Source: Cruorifilaria tuberocauda (lineage: Eukaryota; Nematoda; Chromadorea; Rhabditida; Onchocercidae). From it: 64,000 bases of DNA. The stretch is taken from assembly GCA_013365365.1 (NCBI GenBank), contig JABVXU010000008.1, forward strand, positions 186,001 to 250,000, given 5' to 3'. Under the pieces are notes generated by a model that was not told where the DNA came from, searched no databases, and was given only the letters and a program-made list of their open reading frames with translations. The position numbers were made by a program, and so were the translations under genes. Of this stretch, positions 44,401 through 56,760 are shown piece by piece (within the stretch, counting starts at the first letter, position 1; the number at the start of each line of letters is the position of its first letter).

Positions 44401-47328
44401 AAAGTTTCGGAGATCCTATGCTAAATGTTTATTGTGGGTAAAAACCTTCACTGAGCACACCACATTATGATAATATGTGATATGAGAAGCAGTGTCAAAA
44501 ATTCGTTTTTATCAAGCGATACGCAGCTGAAAATGATGTAACAAACAGAACAATAATACGAGTCGTTCCTTACAAAGATCTGCATACCAATGACGTCGAA
44601 AGCATCCTCGATGCCATCTATATCAGTTGTTGTTACATTTTCTACCGCTTCTTTATTATATTTCAATATGTAAAATGTATCATCACTAGCAATTGCAACC
44701 TAAAATACCTTGTATTTCTTCGCATGAAAGAAATTCAGTATCACTGTTTTGTTATAATTTAAAAAAGCTTTGTGAACCATTTAAAACAAACTGTTTTAAA
44801 ATGTACCATTTCAGCACTGTCCGACCAATAAACATGTTTGGCTGATATTTCTATTCGGCGGATCAAAGATCCTGTCTCCCAATCAAAAAAGCATAAAGCA
44901 TTCACAGAACGGGCAGCAATTAGTGGCCCACCTTCTATGCCTTCCATAATCACATCAGGGCGTAATGTGCGTACCTCCTATAAATATAAATACTTGTTAA
45001 AATACCGAAAGATAGTGAATCTGAATATATTATGCGCTATTATGTTTTTAAACTACGAAAAACAGACCTTGAAATTTTTGAAAATTTTAATGCTCGATGC
45101 TGATTCACGGACTGCATATTCTGAAGGATCAGTACTCCATACAAATTCTAAACCAGAACCAAAAGCCTAGAATATTTGAAAATTCCAAACTGATAAGATA
45201 ATTGTATTATGCATAATAAAAACCAAGTCACACAGACGTTGATAATTTAGCTTTCAGAGAATACTCAAAAAGTGATTCTCAAGGACTTGTTAACATGAGA
45301 TTTCTAATTAACCCTTATCACCTACATGACGGTTAAGTCATCGGTAATTTGAAAATTTTTCTAAAACAAATTTATATTAAACATTAAAAATATATTCTCT
45401 GAAATACCTTGTTCCGCAAAGCCATCGCAGTATAAACAATATATTCACCATCACCACAAGCAACAACATAACGTCCGTTGGAGTTATGAGCCAATGTTTG
45501 GGGATATATCTCGCATGAACCGACATCTTTTACCGATAATGAAATACGCTCACCATCTATAGTAAAAACGGAAAATCAAAAAACACGAGATTCGGAAGAA
45601 GTTTATAACAAATACAAGGAAAAAAAACAACACAAACTAAGTAAAGTGTTAGACAACATCCGCAATGAGTGCGCAAATTCGAAAGGAGTGCCGAAAATGT
45701 GTCAAGGCTAACTGCAAAAAAAAATTAAGAACAAAGCATTGCTCGGCTTGGCAAAATGGATCGGCAAGACGATAAAATGCATCAATAACAATTCCTTTCA
45801 GCAAATTCAATTGAGCAGTATCAATTCCGAACTTATCTGATAAAAACAAATAACCTTGTGTCTGCTCTAACATGGCAGCATCCAGCGTTTTCAGATTAGC
45901 TTGCTGCATTTCAGAATGCTTGGCCCATAAAATCTTTCCACTTGAATCCATACTAACAGCCGGTTCTTCCCTACCCAATTTCACGGTTACTGAGCCTTCA
46001 TCATAGCCAACAGCAATTGTATTTGAACCTCGCAAAGCGTGAATACACCAAACACGTTCAAGGCCATAATTGAGAGTCGTCTCCAACCTATATATACATA
46101 AAACTGTCAGCTATTTTTGACTTGAAATCAATAATTTATGACGCGATGCATAGCAACACAATGGATATTGCAAATTACCTGTACGTACTAGTATGCCACA
46201 GTCTAACTGTCGAGTCTTCTGAACCAGTGATAATAACCGGTAATTCCGGATGGAAGCAAACCGCTGATACATTCTGTGCGTGTCCATCCAGAGTAGCAAC
46301 ACATGTTTTATTCTGATAATCCCATATTTTAACAAGACGGTCATCCGCACCCGAAATTAGATATGGTCTATCACCACCATGATAATAATCAACACAATTC
46401 ACCCCTTTTTCATGACCTTCCAAGGTGAAATTTGCCGCAGAGCTACCAAACTGCCAGACTTTCACTGTCTTGTCAAGTGAGGCAGTTGCAAAGGTATTGT
46501 TGTCTTTTGGATTAATGACTAATTGCATTACATAATGAGTATGGCCTGAAATGAAGCTGTGAGAGCGTAAATTAAAATTAACATGTCAAGGAGTACTATT
46601 ATTCTGTACTATTAAGCAGTACTATTATTCTTTGAATCAAAATTTCATCCTTAATAACACAAAATTCAGAAAATAACCTTCGAAAGTCTGCTTCATTGTC
46701 CATTTATTATCCCAATCCCAAAGTTTGATAAGCATATCATCACTCGAGGTCAGTATGAAAGATTGCGATGGATGGACAGCGATGGAGCGCAAGTAATCGG
46801 AGTGTGCTTCAAACTGATGTACTCGTTCCAGAGTATTGTAATTAAAAACACGAACATGCATATCATCTGATCCGGTTATTATCCAATTTTTGCGCGGAAT
46901 AAATTTTGCGCATCTTACTGGTAGTTCGCAGACCTAATAAATAAGTTTCATAAGTAAAACAAAAACAGTACAACATATTCAGTCTCCCACATCTCAACCT
47001 GTGCAGTGAATATATGAAGGAATAAAACATCTACCAATGTAATAAAATAAGAACTGAAAAGTTAAAACACTTTAAGTTAAATCATAAGATAAAACATCAA
47101 GCCCAAGGAACTTGAATATTAGCTTGGTCTCCCAGATTTAAAAATCAAAAAATTGAGGAAAGAAACTTCGAAAGATTTCACAAGCTGCTGATTTTCATAA
47201 TTCCAGACATGGACATTGCCGTTGTAAAGTGCCACGAGCATCCATGTTTCGAATGGATGTAAATCAACGCACTTGACGCGATCTGATCTAGCCAATAATT
47301 TCTTCTTCACATCCAATCGTAAAGGCAT
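41429..47328 (-). CDS. copb-2: Coatomer subunit beta-prime (COPB2)
   Basis: The minus-strand start is ATG at 47328 ([20 protein letters not shown]), the expected N-terminus of the family. Recognised exons in order are about 47328-47167, 46937-46674, 46547-46190, 46087-45850, 45556-45422, 45167-45068, 44980-44804, 44702-44576, 44307-44170, 43995-43870, 43748-43430, 43098-42955, 42818-42753, 42675-42492, 42423-42032, 41878-41730 and 41562-41429. The first ~300 residues are WD40 repeats (for example [41 protein letters not shown]). The helical solenoid follows ([45 protein letters not shown]). The tail is acidic, ending near [14 protein letters not shown]. By family it is part of the COPI coat, binds dilysine signals through the WD40 part and acts in Golgi-to-ER traffic. 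The tail contains an unusual Ser/Thr-rich exon. Confidence 0.95.
42032..42423 (-). other. Ser/Thr-rich, acidic-ended exon in the COPB2 tail
   Basis: This 392-nt exon encodes about 130 residues between the conserved [15 protein letters not shown] segment and the final acidic exon. About a third of the residues (44 by my count) are Ser or Thr, and it ends in EDSEEEE. The corresponding part of animal COPB2 is much shorter and not so Ser/Thr-rich. It is probably disordered and open to phosphorylation. Confidence 0.7.
46592..46632. repeat. Direct repeat in a COPB2 intron
   Basis: agtactattattct occurs at 46592-46605 and again at 46619-46632, with a partial third copy between. It lies in the intron between WD40 exons. 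Confidence 0.7.
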
Positions 47329-48565
47329 ACTTCCAGGAAATTATAAACTGATTATTTGTTTGCACATTGAAATAATTCTCCGATATTGCACATGTTTCTG
47401 CTCGATCTGAACCTCACAGACATTGCGAGGAATGAAAAATTTCACTAATCGTTTTAATGGAAAAAGTAATCAATAGCAGGAACGCCAACAAAATCAAACA
47501 AACCATTAAATTTCCATGGTACTTCATGGGCTAACTGTAAGAAAAGTCCTGGCAAAAAACCCAGCCTTTTCTTCCCTCCCTTTTCCCCCCAACATCCCTC
47601 TTCACTCCACCATATTCGACAATTCAAGAGTGAGGACAAGTCAATATCCTGGAATGAAAACATTGGGTCTCAACTGATTTATCTCACGTCTCCTCCATTG
47701 TATTTTTCTTAGAGGAGGTAATGGGATGCATAGATTTGGCTTTTAATGGAGGTATGATCTGGAACTGATTTCTTCAGATTTTCATGGAAATGCCCCTTTT
47801 GGATTAGAGAACGACATCTGTACAAGTCCGTAAGACTGTAGGATGAGTGACAGAAAAGAGTTAAGAGTACGGAATAGCAGCAAATGAGGCAGTAATACAA
47901 TTCTGGTGAAGTAAGTTATAAGGAAATGATGTGTACTACATTTGTAATCACTGAATGAAAAAAGAAAATGTCGCCACTGAATGATTTAGAAAATGACAAA
48001 TGAACCGCAGTCGATAGGCATGCCATTCGATAGAAAAAGATTGGGGATGTCACACATCAAAATGGCAATGAGTCAAAATACATTGATATGTGATGGGTTC
48101 AAGGGCGAGTTGCCGAACACCCTGAGTAGTTAAGGATTATGCAAACGGAAGGAAGAAGAATGACTGTAAGACAGTGTATCTTGTGTTGCGGTGTGAAACA
48201 CAGCAGTACGTGGAAGCAATTTGCTGTAGTAGCGAGGTGGGTCTCCTGTGGTGCTAATGATGTAGGTAGCGGGCAGCTTCATTTGTTAAAGCGTGGATTA
48301 CCGAGGTGAAAAATAAGACCAGATGTATAGTTGGAAAAAATGGTATTATGTTGTTTGGTTGACTGATTTCAGAGAGTTAGTTACATTTCGGATCCTTTTT
48401 ATTGTTATTAATTCGTCTCAGATTTTCGCCCGGTTGATCTTTTATCTTGATTCTTGTCATTGATTCGCTCATTTTTGCTAACTCGGATAGTCTTGAACGA
48501 TTTATATAGTAAATGAAGCATTTCCAGGTATAAATTATATACTAAAGAAATAGTTGAAACAGGTA
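47329..48565. promoter_or_regulatory. Divergent promoter region between COPB2 and the Phafin gene
   Basis: COPB2 starts at 47328 on the minus strand and the Phafin gene at 48566 on the plus strand, so this 1.2 kb should hold both promoters. A pyrimidine/purine-biased tract lies at about 47550-47600 and a less AT-rich stretch at about 48120-48310. No TATA element or other site can be assigned with confidence. Open frames here are short and unrecognised. Confidence 0.5.
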
Positions 48566-50805
48566 ATGGTCGACCGCTTAGGTTTGTCCTTACAGGTTCT
48601 AATCCAAATCGTCAGTGCCTTATATATATTTTTTTCTTTTATTTTTTGCGAAAATGGGAAAGAGATGAGAAGGAACAACATAATTCGTTTGAAAGGAGAA
48701 TAATTTATCGTCTTGATTAAATTTGATTAAGACTACTAAATACGGATATGCCATGACTCCGAATAGAAAATTGTGAGCTCTAGCTGGTAGAATAGCGCTT
48801 AAGTGTGGATATTTAATCCTTTATATAAGCTAAGGCTGCTTATTTAAGCATATATTTAGAATTACTTTCAATCATATGCCACAAAATTTGGCTTGATTCA
48901 AACTAGAGCAAACAAGTGCAATCTGGTTAGTATGACTGCTTGCTAACTAAATTCATGTAAATAAAATTTGCAGGGTTTTAGTTGGGAAGTAGTCATGAAG
49001 TTTTAGTTTTAGTTACGTAAGGCAGTAACTTATTTGCAGTAAACAGTGAAGTAAATACTCGTCGCATTTTAAATGTTGAAGCTTGTTTCGGAAGCACGGG
49101 TCAGCAATTAGCGGCTTATGGACGAGTTTTGGTCGGTGAAGGAGTACTCGTGAAAATGTGTAGGCAAGTCACTTATTGGAAAGTTTGGTAAATTTTTTTT
49201 GCAATTGAAAATTGTAAATTGTATTTCTTTTTAGAAAGAAGCCTAAACCGCGTCAGTTTTTTCTTTTCAACGATATTTTGGTCTATGGAAATATTTTAAT
49301 CTCAAAAAAGCGTTACAACAAACAGCATGTAATTCCATTGGAAGATGTACAGCTGCAAAATCTTGAAGATGAGGGCGGTAATATGATTTTTTCTTTATTA
49401 ATGAAGGTGTGCCCATGGATTTTTGCTGTAGCAAGAATGTAGACCAATATACGTTACAGAGACTCGAACATTATTTCAGGAAATGAATATTTGATTTGCA
49501 GTTGTTATATGCGCGAGATTTTTAATAGATTTTATGTTAAGATATGAAAAATGGTTGGCTTATTAAAACGAGATTAAAGTCGTTCGCTGTTTTCGCAGCG
49601 ACAAGTACAGAGAAGAAAGAATGGATTTTACACATTGAACGTTGCGTACACGACATTCTTACCAGAGGTACCATGTTGTTTGATATTTTAAATCTCACTT
49701 ATTTGTTCAATTGATTGAACAATTGGTTTGAAAGGTTGGATCTCATCCAGTAAACTTTATTACGAATCGTATTATATTTCAATTTTTCCCGGTAACTTAT
49801 TATTAAGACTAGTTGCGTTACATTGCCAAGTCTTGAATTGTTCCAGGTGGAAAAAAACCCGCAACTGAGCATGCGGCAGTTTGGGTGCCTGATGGTGAAG
49901 CAACGAAATGCATGGCATGTCGGAGGACACAATTCACCGTGATACAGCGCAGGGTGTGTCCTCACTATCGGTTTCAGTGTACTAGCGTCCCGACTCAAGA
50001 TTGTTGTGTTTTCTAAAATTCTTTCATTTATTGTGATCACAATTCTTTGTGACAGTTGACTTGGTAGAAAAGATCTTTCATCCTTTATATTTTAAAATTT
50101 CTATTTTTACGTTTTAGCTATTTAAGACTGCTTACGCGTAATCAAATAGTATCTGTAACGTAAGGATTGTTTCTAGTAGTGAATGACTGGCAAATTAAAT
50201 TTTAAAGTGATCGACTTTAGGGTGGCATAGGGTAAAAAACGGATTCTCAGCAAATTTGTGTTTGAGTAATTCATCACAATTTATTAATTTTTTAGCACCA
50301 TTGTCGGGCTTGTGGAAATGTCGTTTGTAGTACATGTTCTTCACACAATTATCGTATTCCTGTGAGTAAAAGGCCTGTTCGCGTTTGTGACACTGTTAGT
50401 TTTTTCCTCACAGGATTCAAATTTATTTTTGTTCCGAAATTTTTTTTTTGATTATTTGTGCAATTAAGTGTTTCGCGAAATTTGTTTCGAAGGATTCTGG
50501 ACGCTCAAATGCGGTTTCTTCTGAGCCAGGCATATTGAATGATGGATCAAGTGATTCTGATGATGAGGATAAAAATGTTACTTATGACCTGCAGGTTTTT
50601 TTACAGTAATAAAAATAATAAAGGCTTCTTATATTTTCTCTAGGATGACGGGACCTCGATAGTCTTATTCTGTTTTAATTTAGCAATATTTTCTTTTATC
50701 TGACATAATCTTAAAGTCTTCGTTCAAATTTCGTAATCCTTTTAGCCTACATTCTATAGCAGAATTGGATCTGGTGAAGAAAAAAAAATGGACATCCTTC
50801 TCTAA
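48566..50805 (+). CDS. PLEKHF2: Phafin: PH and FYVE domain endosomal protein
   Basis: Eight exons join exactly: 48566-48581, 49040-49163, 49235-49377, 49542-49667, 49847-49953, 50296-50394, 50469-50594 and 50746-50805, giving 266 residues. The first exon is only 16 nt and encodes MVDRL, the usual Phafin start. The PH domain (about 35-130) includes GRVLVGEGVLVKMCRKKPKP, FFLFNDILVYGN and NGWLIKTRLKSFAVFAA. The FYVE domain (about 147-208) has WVPDGEATKCMAC, RRHHCRACG, CSTC and RVCDTC, so all eight zinc-binding Cys and the basic RRHHCRACG motif for PI3P are present. The tail is acidic (SDSDDEDKN) and ends with PTFYSRIGSGEEKKMDILL. By family it sits on early endosomes and macropinosomes and acts in trafficking and autophagy. 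The second intron has a GC donor. It could be named as PLEKHF1 or PLEKHF2; the two are not separable here. Confidence 0.95.
49164..49234 (+). other. GC-AG intron in the Phafin gene
   Basis: The donor is TGTAG|GCAAGT and the acceptor is tttttag|AAAGAAG. Splicing creates an AGA codon and restores the highly conserved CRKKPKPRQFFLFND stretch, so homology and frame both fix this junction. The intron is 71 nt. Confidence 0.93.
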
Positions 50806-53800
50806 GAAATGGACAAAATGGACATTGTTAAAAACTGAGACTGCAATCATTTATAATATGAATGTACACAATGATGTGGAAAATATTCGATGATTGCTTA
50901 TAATTTACATATCGTGTTTTTTGATGGTGGTGCCTTGATCCTTTTCCATTCCTGTCGAAATATTTCTGATGAATTTTCAAAAATGTTCGATTTTACTTAT
51001 AAAATTGTAAAATTTAGTTGTTACTGTCAGTTTATATTTTGCAATTTTTACTTGTCTATTCGCGCAGTTCAGCAATATTACGGTAGCATTATTTTTGCAT
51101 ATTTTAATAATTCTTTGCTATAACTTCACTGTAGATAGACGGAAAAACCATTCAAATCGTAGGAATGCATTGCACATATCGAAATAAATTGACAAAAACT
51201 TAAACGTTTTATCAGACTTTTTGCTCCCAAGTTCCTATTACTCATTTGAAAAAAGGAAAAACAAATTATGAAAAGTTTGAAACTTATGTATATGATATTT
51301 ATGGAGAAACTTGTTCTTTTTTCCCAAGTATTTACGAAAGAAAGGAAGTGCTAAACTTTGCTGTCACATAAAAAGCAGCATCACCATTCGTGCATAAAAT
51401 TCATATTACTTATGAATTTCATCCATTTCTCCCCCAGCATTTGCACTTATTCTCAGCTGAATTATAAAGGTAAAGGGATATTAAGTTCTCATAGCTTCAT
51501 TTGTGATAGAATTTTAAGTTCGTAGTATCATGCGTTTCATGTGTTTCCCTTTTCATTTCTTTCCATTCCTTGCCTGTTTCCTATGAATTTCTGTACCACT
51601 TTCAGTATCTCTGAGTAATGAAAGTAGGTTCCATTTTTCTAACTTTTCCAGCAGACTGCAAAATGGTATTTCGTAATTTCTGTGGATATTTCGTTATTAG
51701 TTATCTGAACAGAAAAACGAAAGAAGGTGGTATCTTCTTCCAAGCTTTAAGGACACTGATGTATTATTACGTCCTTAATTTTCGTGATGCTTTCGTATTT
51801 ATGATTCCGTTATTTGTATTGATTGATGATATGTTCCCTGAAAATAAAGGAAGACATTTGGTGCCTCCGTATAAGTTTGTAGTACTTGCAGAAACACACT
51901 TATCAAATCTAGAATGAACATGTTTTGCAGTACAACTTACCCTAGGATTTTTGAGGTTGGCGAGATACCTAATGAACGGTTATTAGTTTAGCTATTGAAC
52001 AAATTCATCATAGCATTTATCGCTTGTAATTTTTTTTCCAAAGCGCGGTGTTATTCAATATATTTTTCATCGCAAAATGCTAGCATTAAACTTCCTTTCC
52101 TTACATACAAATGAGTGCGTGCCCAGTATTTATACGCTGAAATAAAAGTATCCAAAATCCCCGAAGAGATTTGAGTGTCGTGTGGATTATGTTAGAAATT
52201 GAAATTGTAGTTACATGTTGGAATAGAGTGATGCGAAGAAATGCCATTTTATTAATTTATATTATATTCATTCATCATCTATTGATTCATTGTTTAAATA
52301 TTGGAAGTGCATTATGTTAGCTAAACCCATTTCAAAGTTCGGATTTTTTCTCCGTTACTCTGACACGCTGAAGATTTTGAATTGTAGACAAATTGTTTGC
52401 CTATGCAAACTGCGTGGGCAGCGAGTGCAAAGGATGAATTGAACTATTTCAAACTGATTAGTTCAAAAAAAAAGCTTCTAAGAATGCATTATATCGGACA
52501 AACTTTCTGGTTGGATAAAGAAGAAGTATACGTGAAAAACATTGAGAGATCGAACTTATTCATGCAGTGCTCTAGCTACTCCCTCTTCCTACTTCATACA
52601 CAGCGCATTTCACTTCTAACTGAGCCGCTAAATATCAGCTTCAAGTGCTCTACCGACTTCGTCCACCCTTTAGCTTCTCAACCGCTTTCACGACTGCTAC
52701 TTTCCACAATGCTGCTTTCTCGAATACATGTTTACCTTACGTCTTTAACTTCTAAAATAAGTTCTGTCAATTAAAAATGAGGATATATTGTACTTTGCCT
52801 CCATGGATGGGTATATTAAGCTTTCATTCTCTAATATTTCTTTCGCAATTTTCAACAAAATAATGTGCTGAATTGTTTTTCTAAATAAAATTAAAGTAGA
52901 AAAATGTTTAAGTATTATTTAAGTTGCTTCCAATAAGATTTCAAGTTAATTTTGCAGCAGTTTAATTTTGGGAAATCTTATTGGATACAATTTAAATTCT
53001 GAACTGATTTTGCAACATAGAGATTTATTGTTTGTGACTTTTACTTCTTAAATAAGTTCCGAATAATTTATTACTTTGAAGTTTAGCTCATTATCTTACA
53101 ATAATATTGATGTCCTTATCAATTGGAATTTCGGTTTTATTACACTATCATCAAAAATCATTGAAATTGAAAATTTTAAATGTTTTTAAAAAATTATTTA
53201 AACCTTGGAAACACGAATTTCGTTGTAATAAGGAAGTTCGAGAAATCCAGAGATAGATCCCAATGGAAATTTCAATCATATATTGTGTTTTTTGTAACAA
53301 CGAAAACGGTACAGAATACTGCGCTATTCTGTCTCTCACATAGCCCCTTTCTCTTTCATTATTCGTTCATTGTTGAGTAGCGAATCTGCCAGGAACGAAA
53401 TTGATACATTGATGTGAAACGTGAATAGAAGGACATGGAGCTTTATACCTCAATTGCTTTATATATCAACAATCTTCTAATTAGACTTTCAATGAACTGA
53501 TTCTCGGATCAAAAAAAAACACAGTTTAGTGTTATGATCGATTTTTTGAGGAAATGCACAAGAAGGACAAATAACAGATCATAATTGATTTGAATAGCTT
53601 TGAAGACATTTCCACTGTTTGCAGAACTACTACGAAGTTGATTTTCGTTTCCAAAGTTGTTTTATTTTGAATAATATTGATTAATTGTAATCACAACTCT
53701 ACATGATTTACGTCGAAAAGGGTTAATCATTCTCAAATATTTTAGAATCCTTTTTAATGCACTGGGATGGAATTTTTTGAACCATAGAAGTTATAAGTAA

Positions 53801-55129
53801 ATTTTGAAAGCACTAAGAAAAATAATTATTAGAATTGGGCCTGTTTAATTAAATACGTTAAGAGTATTATCTTCATTTTACTTCTTTCTTCAATATTTGT
53901 GATATTTTCAATGTTCTCTCTTCAAAGACCACTCTTTTTTGGCATCCATATTAGATCAGGAATTTGCTTACCTAATCCCTAGATTTGCCATTCTAAAAAC
54001 TTTACTCCTTTTTTCGTAACATTACTCTCAATCTTCATTTACTACAAACAAAACTAAGCTGAAATCTTGGAGGAACAACAAAATTGAGCCAGTTAGTGTA
54101 AAAACAATTTCGACCTAATTTATTTTTTATTTGCTCCAGATGATTGAGGGATTGACTTCAATGAGTCTAAAGTCTGCAAATATTTGACACTTGAACATTT
54201 GAGTCGAAATACTCTTAAAGATGATGAAGAGGAAGTTTTATTGGTCGAATAAATTTTGTTATTCTTAGTAATGAATTGAAAACTCAGTACTATTTAGTCG
54301 TCAAACTTATTATTTTTTGTTGATTTCATTTTTGAAAATCATAAATTTGTATTTTAAGTAAAATCCATAATGCAATTTCTTTTGGTTGACTGCCAAAACA
54401 TCTTAGTTTCGTTTGTTTATTTCTTCTTTTATATACTTTTATTTATTGCTTAATAAGTATTTTTTTGCTCACATTTGTCAATTATAAGATATCTTATTAT
54501 AAGATTAAATTGTAAGACACTATGGTAGTTGTACAATTATAAAATACCTACCAATGCTGTCTTTTGAATCCTTTAGTTCATTTTCTTACACATCAATTGT
54601 TTATTTTTTTTTACGATAGCACCTTGAAAAATTTATTTTCCACTTATCACTGATTTGAAAAGTTTTTACAAAGCCCAATTTGAATGGTTATAATAATAAA
54701 AATCAATGAAAATGCAATATGATCACTGAATACGATGATATGATACTTTGTTATGTTATCATCATACTTTTTAAACAGAAATCGAAAAACTGAAGAGTTA
54801 GTTAGAATGGAGAATTGTTATTTAGAATAAATTGGTAATTGATAAAATGATCTTTATTATCTCAAGATGAAGTAGTTTTTTATATTCAATATTAAATGAA
54901 TCAAATATGCTGGTGATGCCATATTTCAAAGTTATTAAAAAATAAAGCAGTTTATAGAGTCTTTTCCACTACAAACGAAATTTTTTTTACTGAATGAGCA
55001 GAATCGTTTCTATCACACTCTTACGACTCAATTTCAAACATTTTTTAAAAAGTTTGTCAAGCATTTTGAAAGCTTTTAAGTAAATTTATGGAGGTTACTC
55101 TTACTGTGTTTAGGGAAAAATCAAAAATA
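50806..55129. other. Intergenic region between the Phafin and HSP-25-like genes
   Basis: No gene I can support. Two open frames of 99 and 125 codons (51618-51917 and 52397-52774) show no family resemblance and no splice context. The rest is AT-rich. A possible polyadenylation signal for the Phafin gene (AATAAA) is near 51183. No clear heat-shock element was seen next to the HSP-25-like start. Confidence 0.6.
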
Positions 55130-56760
55130 ATGTCATCTACATCAGCGTACAATCGAACATCATCATATAATCGGACGTATGAAAAACGGATTATTGAGCA
55201 AGGCCCAAAAATCACAAGTATAGGCTCACCCTTACATACATCCAGTATGGGATCACCGCTACATGTTTCCACTTCCAGCTACCAAGTACTGCTTTTTATT
55301 TAAAATCTACTTCAGAACTTTCAATTTTCATGCCATTATTTTTTAAAATTAATATTTGTATCTATAAAGGAAAATCTGTTCGTGTCAAGTTTCTTGATGA
55401 TCTCAACAAGGCTGAATTCTTTCCACAGCATAATTTCTTCTAAGAGAAATAATTGTTCATTAAAATTTCCATTAATTAATGAAATGAAAATGGATGAAAT
55501 TGGTTTGCAGTCACCACCCAGCACACTAACATCGATGAACACATCAGCTGCTGGAACAGGTCTGATAACATCTCATCAGCGGAGTGACGATTCGTTTTAC
55601 GTTCAAATGGATTTATCACAATTTAAACCGGAAGATTTGAAAGTATATCCCATCTTGGAAATATTTCGAAAATTGTTTAAAAATGTTTATATTTGAATTC
55701 ATTAACAGTTTTGGCTATCGTTCTCTCATCCTCATATTTCAGTTTGTTTTCTCTACTGCAAGATTTTTTTTTTGCACTGCAATTACAGATGGCTTTTCAA
55801 TCGAAAAAAAATTTGTTCAAAACTGAATCTGCGTACACTAAGATGACCATATTTACCTTCGAATAGGTTACAGTATATTGAGTTCAGAGAAAGTCACACA
55901 TGCAATTACGAAAACAGGAAAATCAAATTTTTCATACCCATTCGTTCATTTTTCATTAATCACAGTACACAAAATGTTTGGTGAAAAATGAGAATTGGAG
56001 CTAAAATTATTTCAAAATTAAATTTTGTTCCTGAAAATTCATTTCCCATTTATAAAATTTTTTCCTTAACTCTATTTGGAATTAACTACATCATTTCTGC
56101 CTTTTTCTTTTTTTTGTATTGCTGTATCTCTTTCTGCTTTTGATAGCAGACGGATTTGAAGCTACTAGAAGCAATATCAATACTATTTAATTTGAGCTAA
56201 AATTGATAACTTTTGAAAAAATGCAGGCAACCAAGCTATTAGCTCAACCAAAATTCAGGTATCAGTGGCAAATTCTTATGTAATCGTCGAGGCAAGACAT
56301 GGTGAACGCGAGGATGAATTTGGTCTTGTGGAGCGACTTTTAATTAGGTCTATTTTCCACTGAAAAATTTTTTAGAAGCTAAAGAAAAGGTACATACATG
56401 GGTGTAATATGTTCTACATTCTGTTCTGCATTCAGGAAGTTTCCGCTATCGTCGAACGTGCCAGCAGAAGCGGTAGCTAGCAATCTTACCGCAGATGGAT
56501 ATCTTAGTGTTACTGCAACTGCCCCACGTCTGAAGGTTTGCATTATGATCAAACTGTAACTTGATAAAAAAAAATAAGCTATAATACATTTAAATCATAT
56601 GCATTGCAATCGTTTCTAGAAGTTTTATATGATTCAATGTGAATCCTAGGATGACGGCGTGGCGAGGACAATTCCAATCAAAATGGTATCCAACGTAATA
56701 AAAACAGAAATTAAACCACCAAATTCAACAATAAACGAACAATCACCGATTCAGGGATAG
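55130..56760 (+). CDS. hsp-25: Small heat-shock protein with alpha-crystallin domain (HSP-25 type)
   Basis: Exons 55130-55285, 55511-55642, 56259-56347, 56436-56535 and 56650-56760 join in frame to 195 residues. The first ATG lies shortly after an acceptor (gtgtttag, ending 55113), which could be a trans-splice site. The N-terminus is Ser/Thr/Tyr-rich with SIGSPLHTSSMGSPLHVS. The alpha-crystallin domain begins DDSFYVQMDLSQFKPEDLK and continues VSVANSYVIVEARHGERED, then RKFPLSSNVPAEAVASNLTA and DGYLSVTATAPRL. After it comes the C-terminal I-x-I motif (RTIPIKM), then a polar tail. Members are ATP-independent chaperones; the nematode HSP-25 is reported in muscle attachment structures. A middle segment (55370-55510) may be an optional exon. 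Assignment to HSP-25 rather than another small HSP rests on overall resemblance. Confidence 0.88.
55370..55510 (+). other. Possible optional exon of the small heat-shock gene
   Basis: An acceptor (ctataaag) precedes 55370, and the phase-0 frame stays open all the way into the exon at 55511. Inclusion would add 47 residues. In a second frame, and from a second acceptor at 55389, it reads FLDDLNKAEFFPQHNFF and then stops. That second reading looks more protein-like but has no donor to rejoin the crystallin domain. The true use of this segment is unresolved. Confidence 0.35.

Noticed and set aside
45649..45850. Continuation of the COPB2 exon past [16 protein letters not shown]
   Set aside because: The frame stays open for about 60 more codons but departs from the family. 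Homology resumes at 45556 with [20 protein letters not shown], so this part is taken as intron.
51618..51917. 99-codon plus-strand frame in the Phafin-HSP-25 gap
   Set aside because: Hydrophobic, AT-driven composition and no match to any family I know.
52397..52774. 125-codon plus-strand frame
   Set aside because: No family resemblance, no flanking splice sites that extend it, and residue composition typical of random AT-rich DNA.
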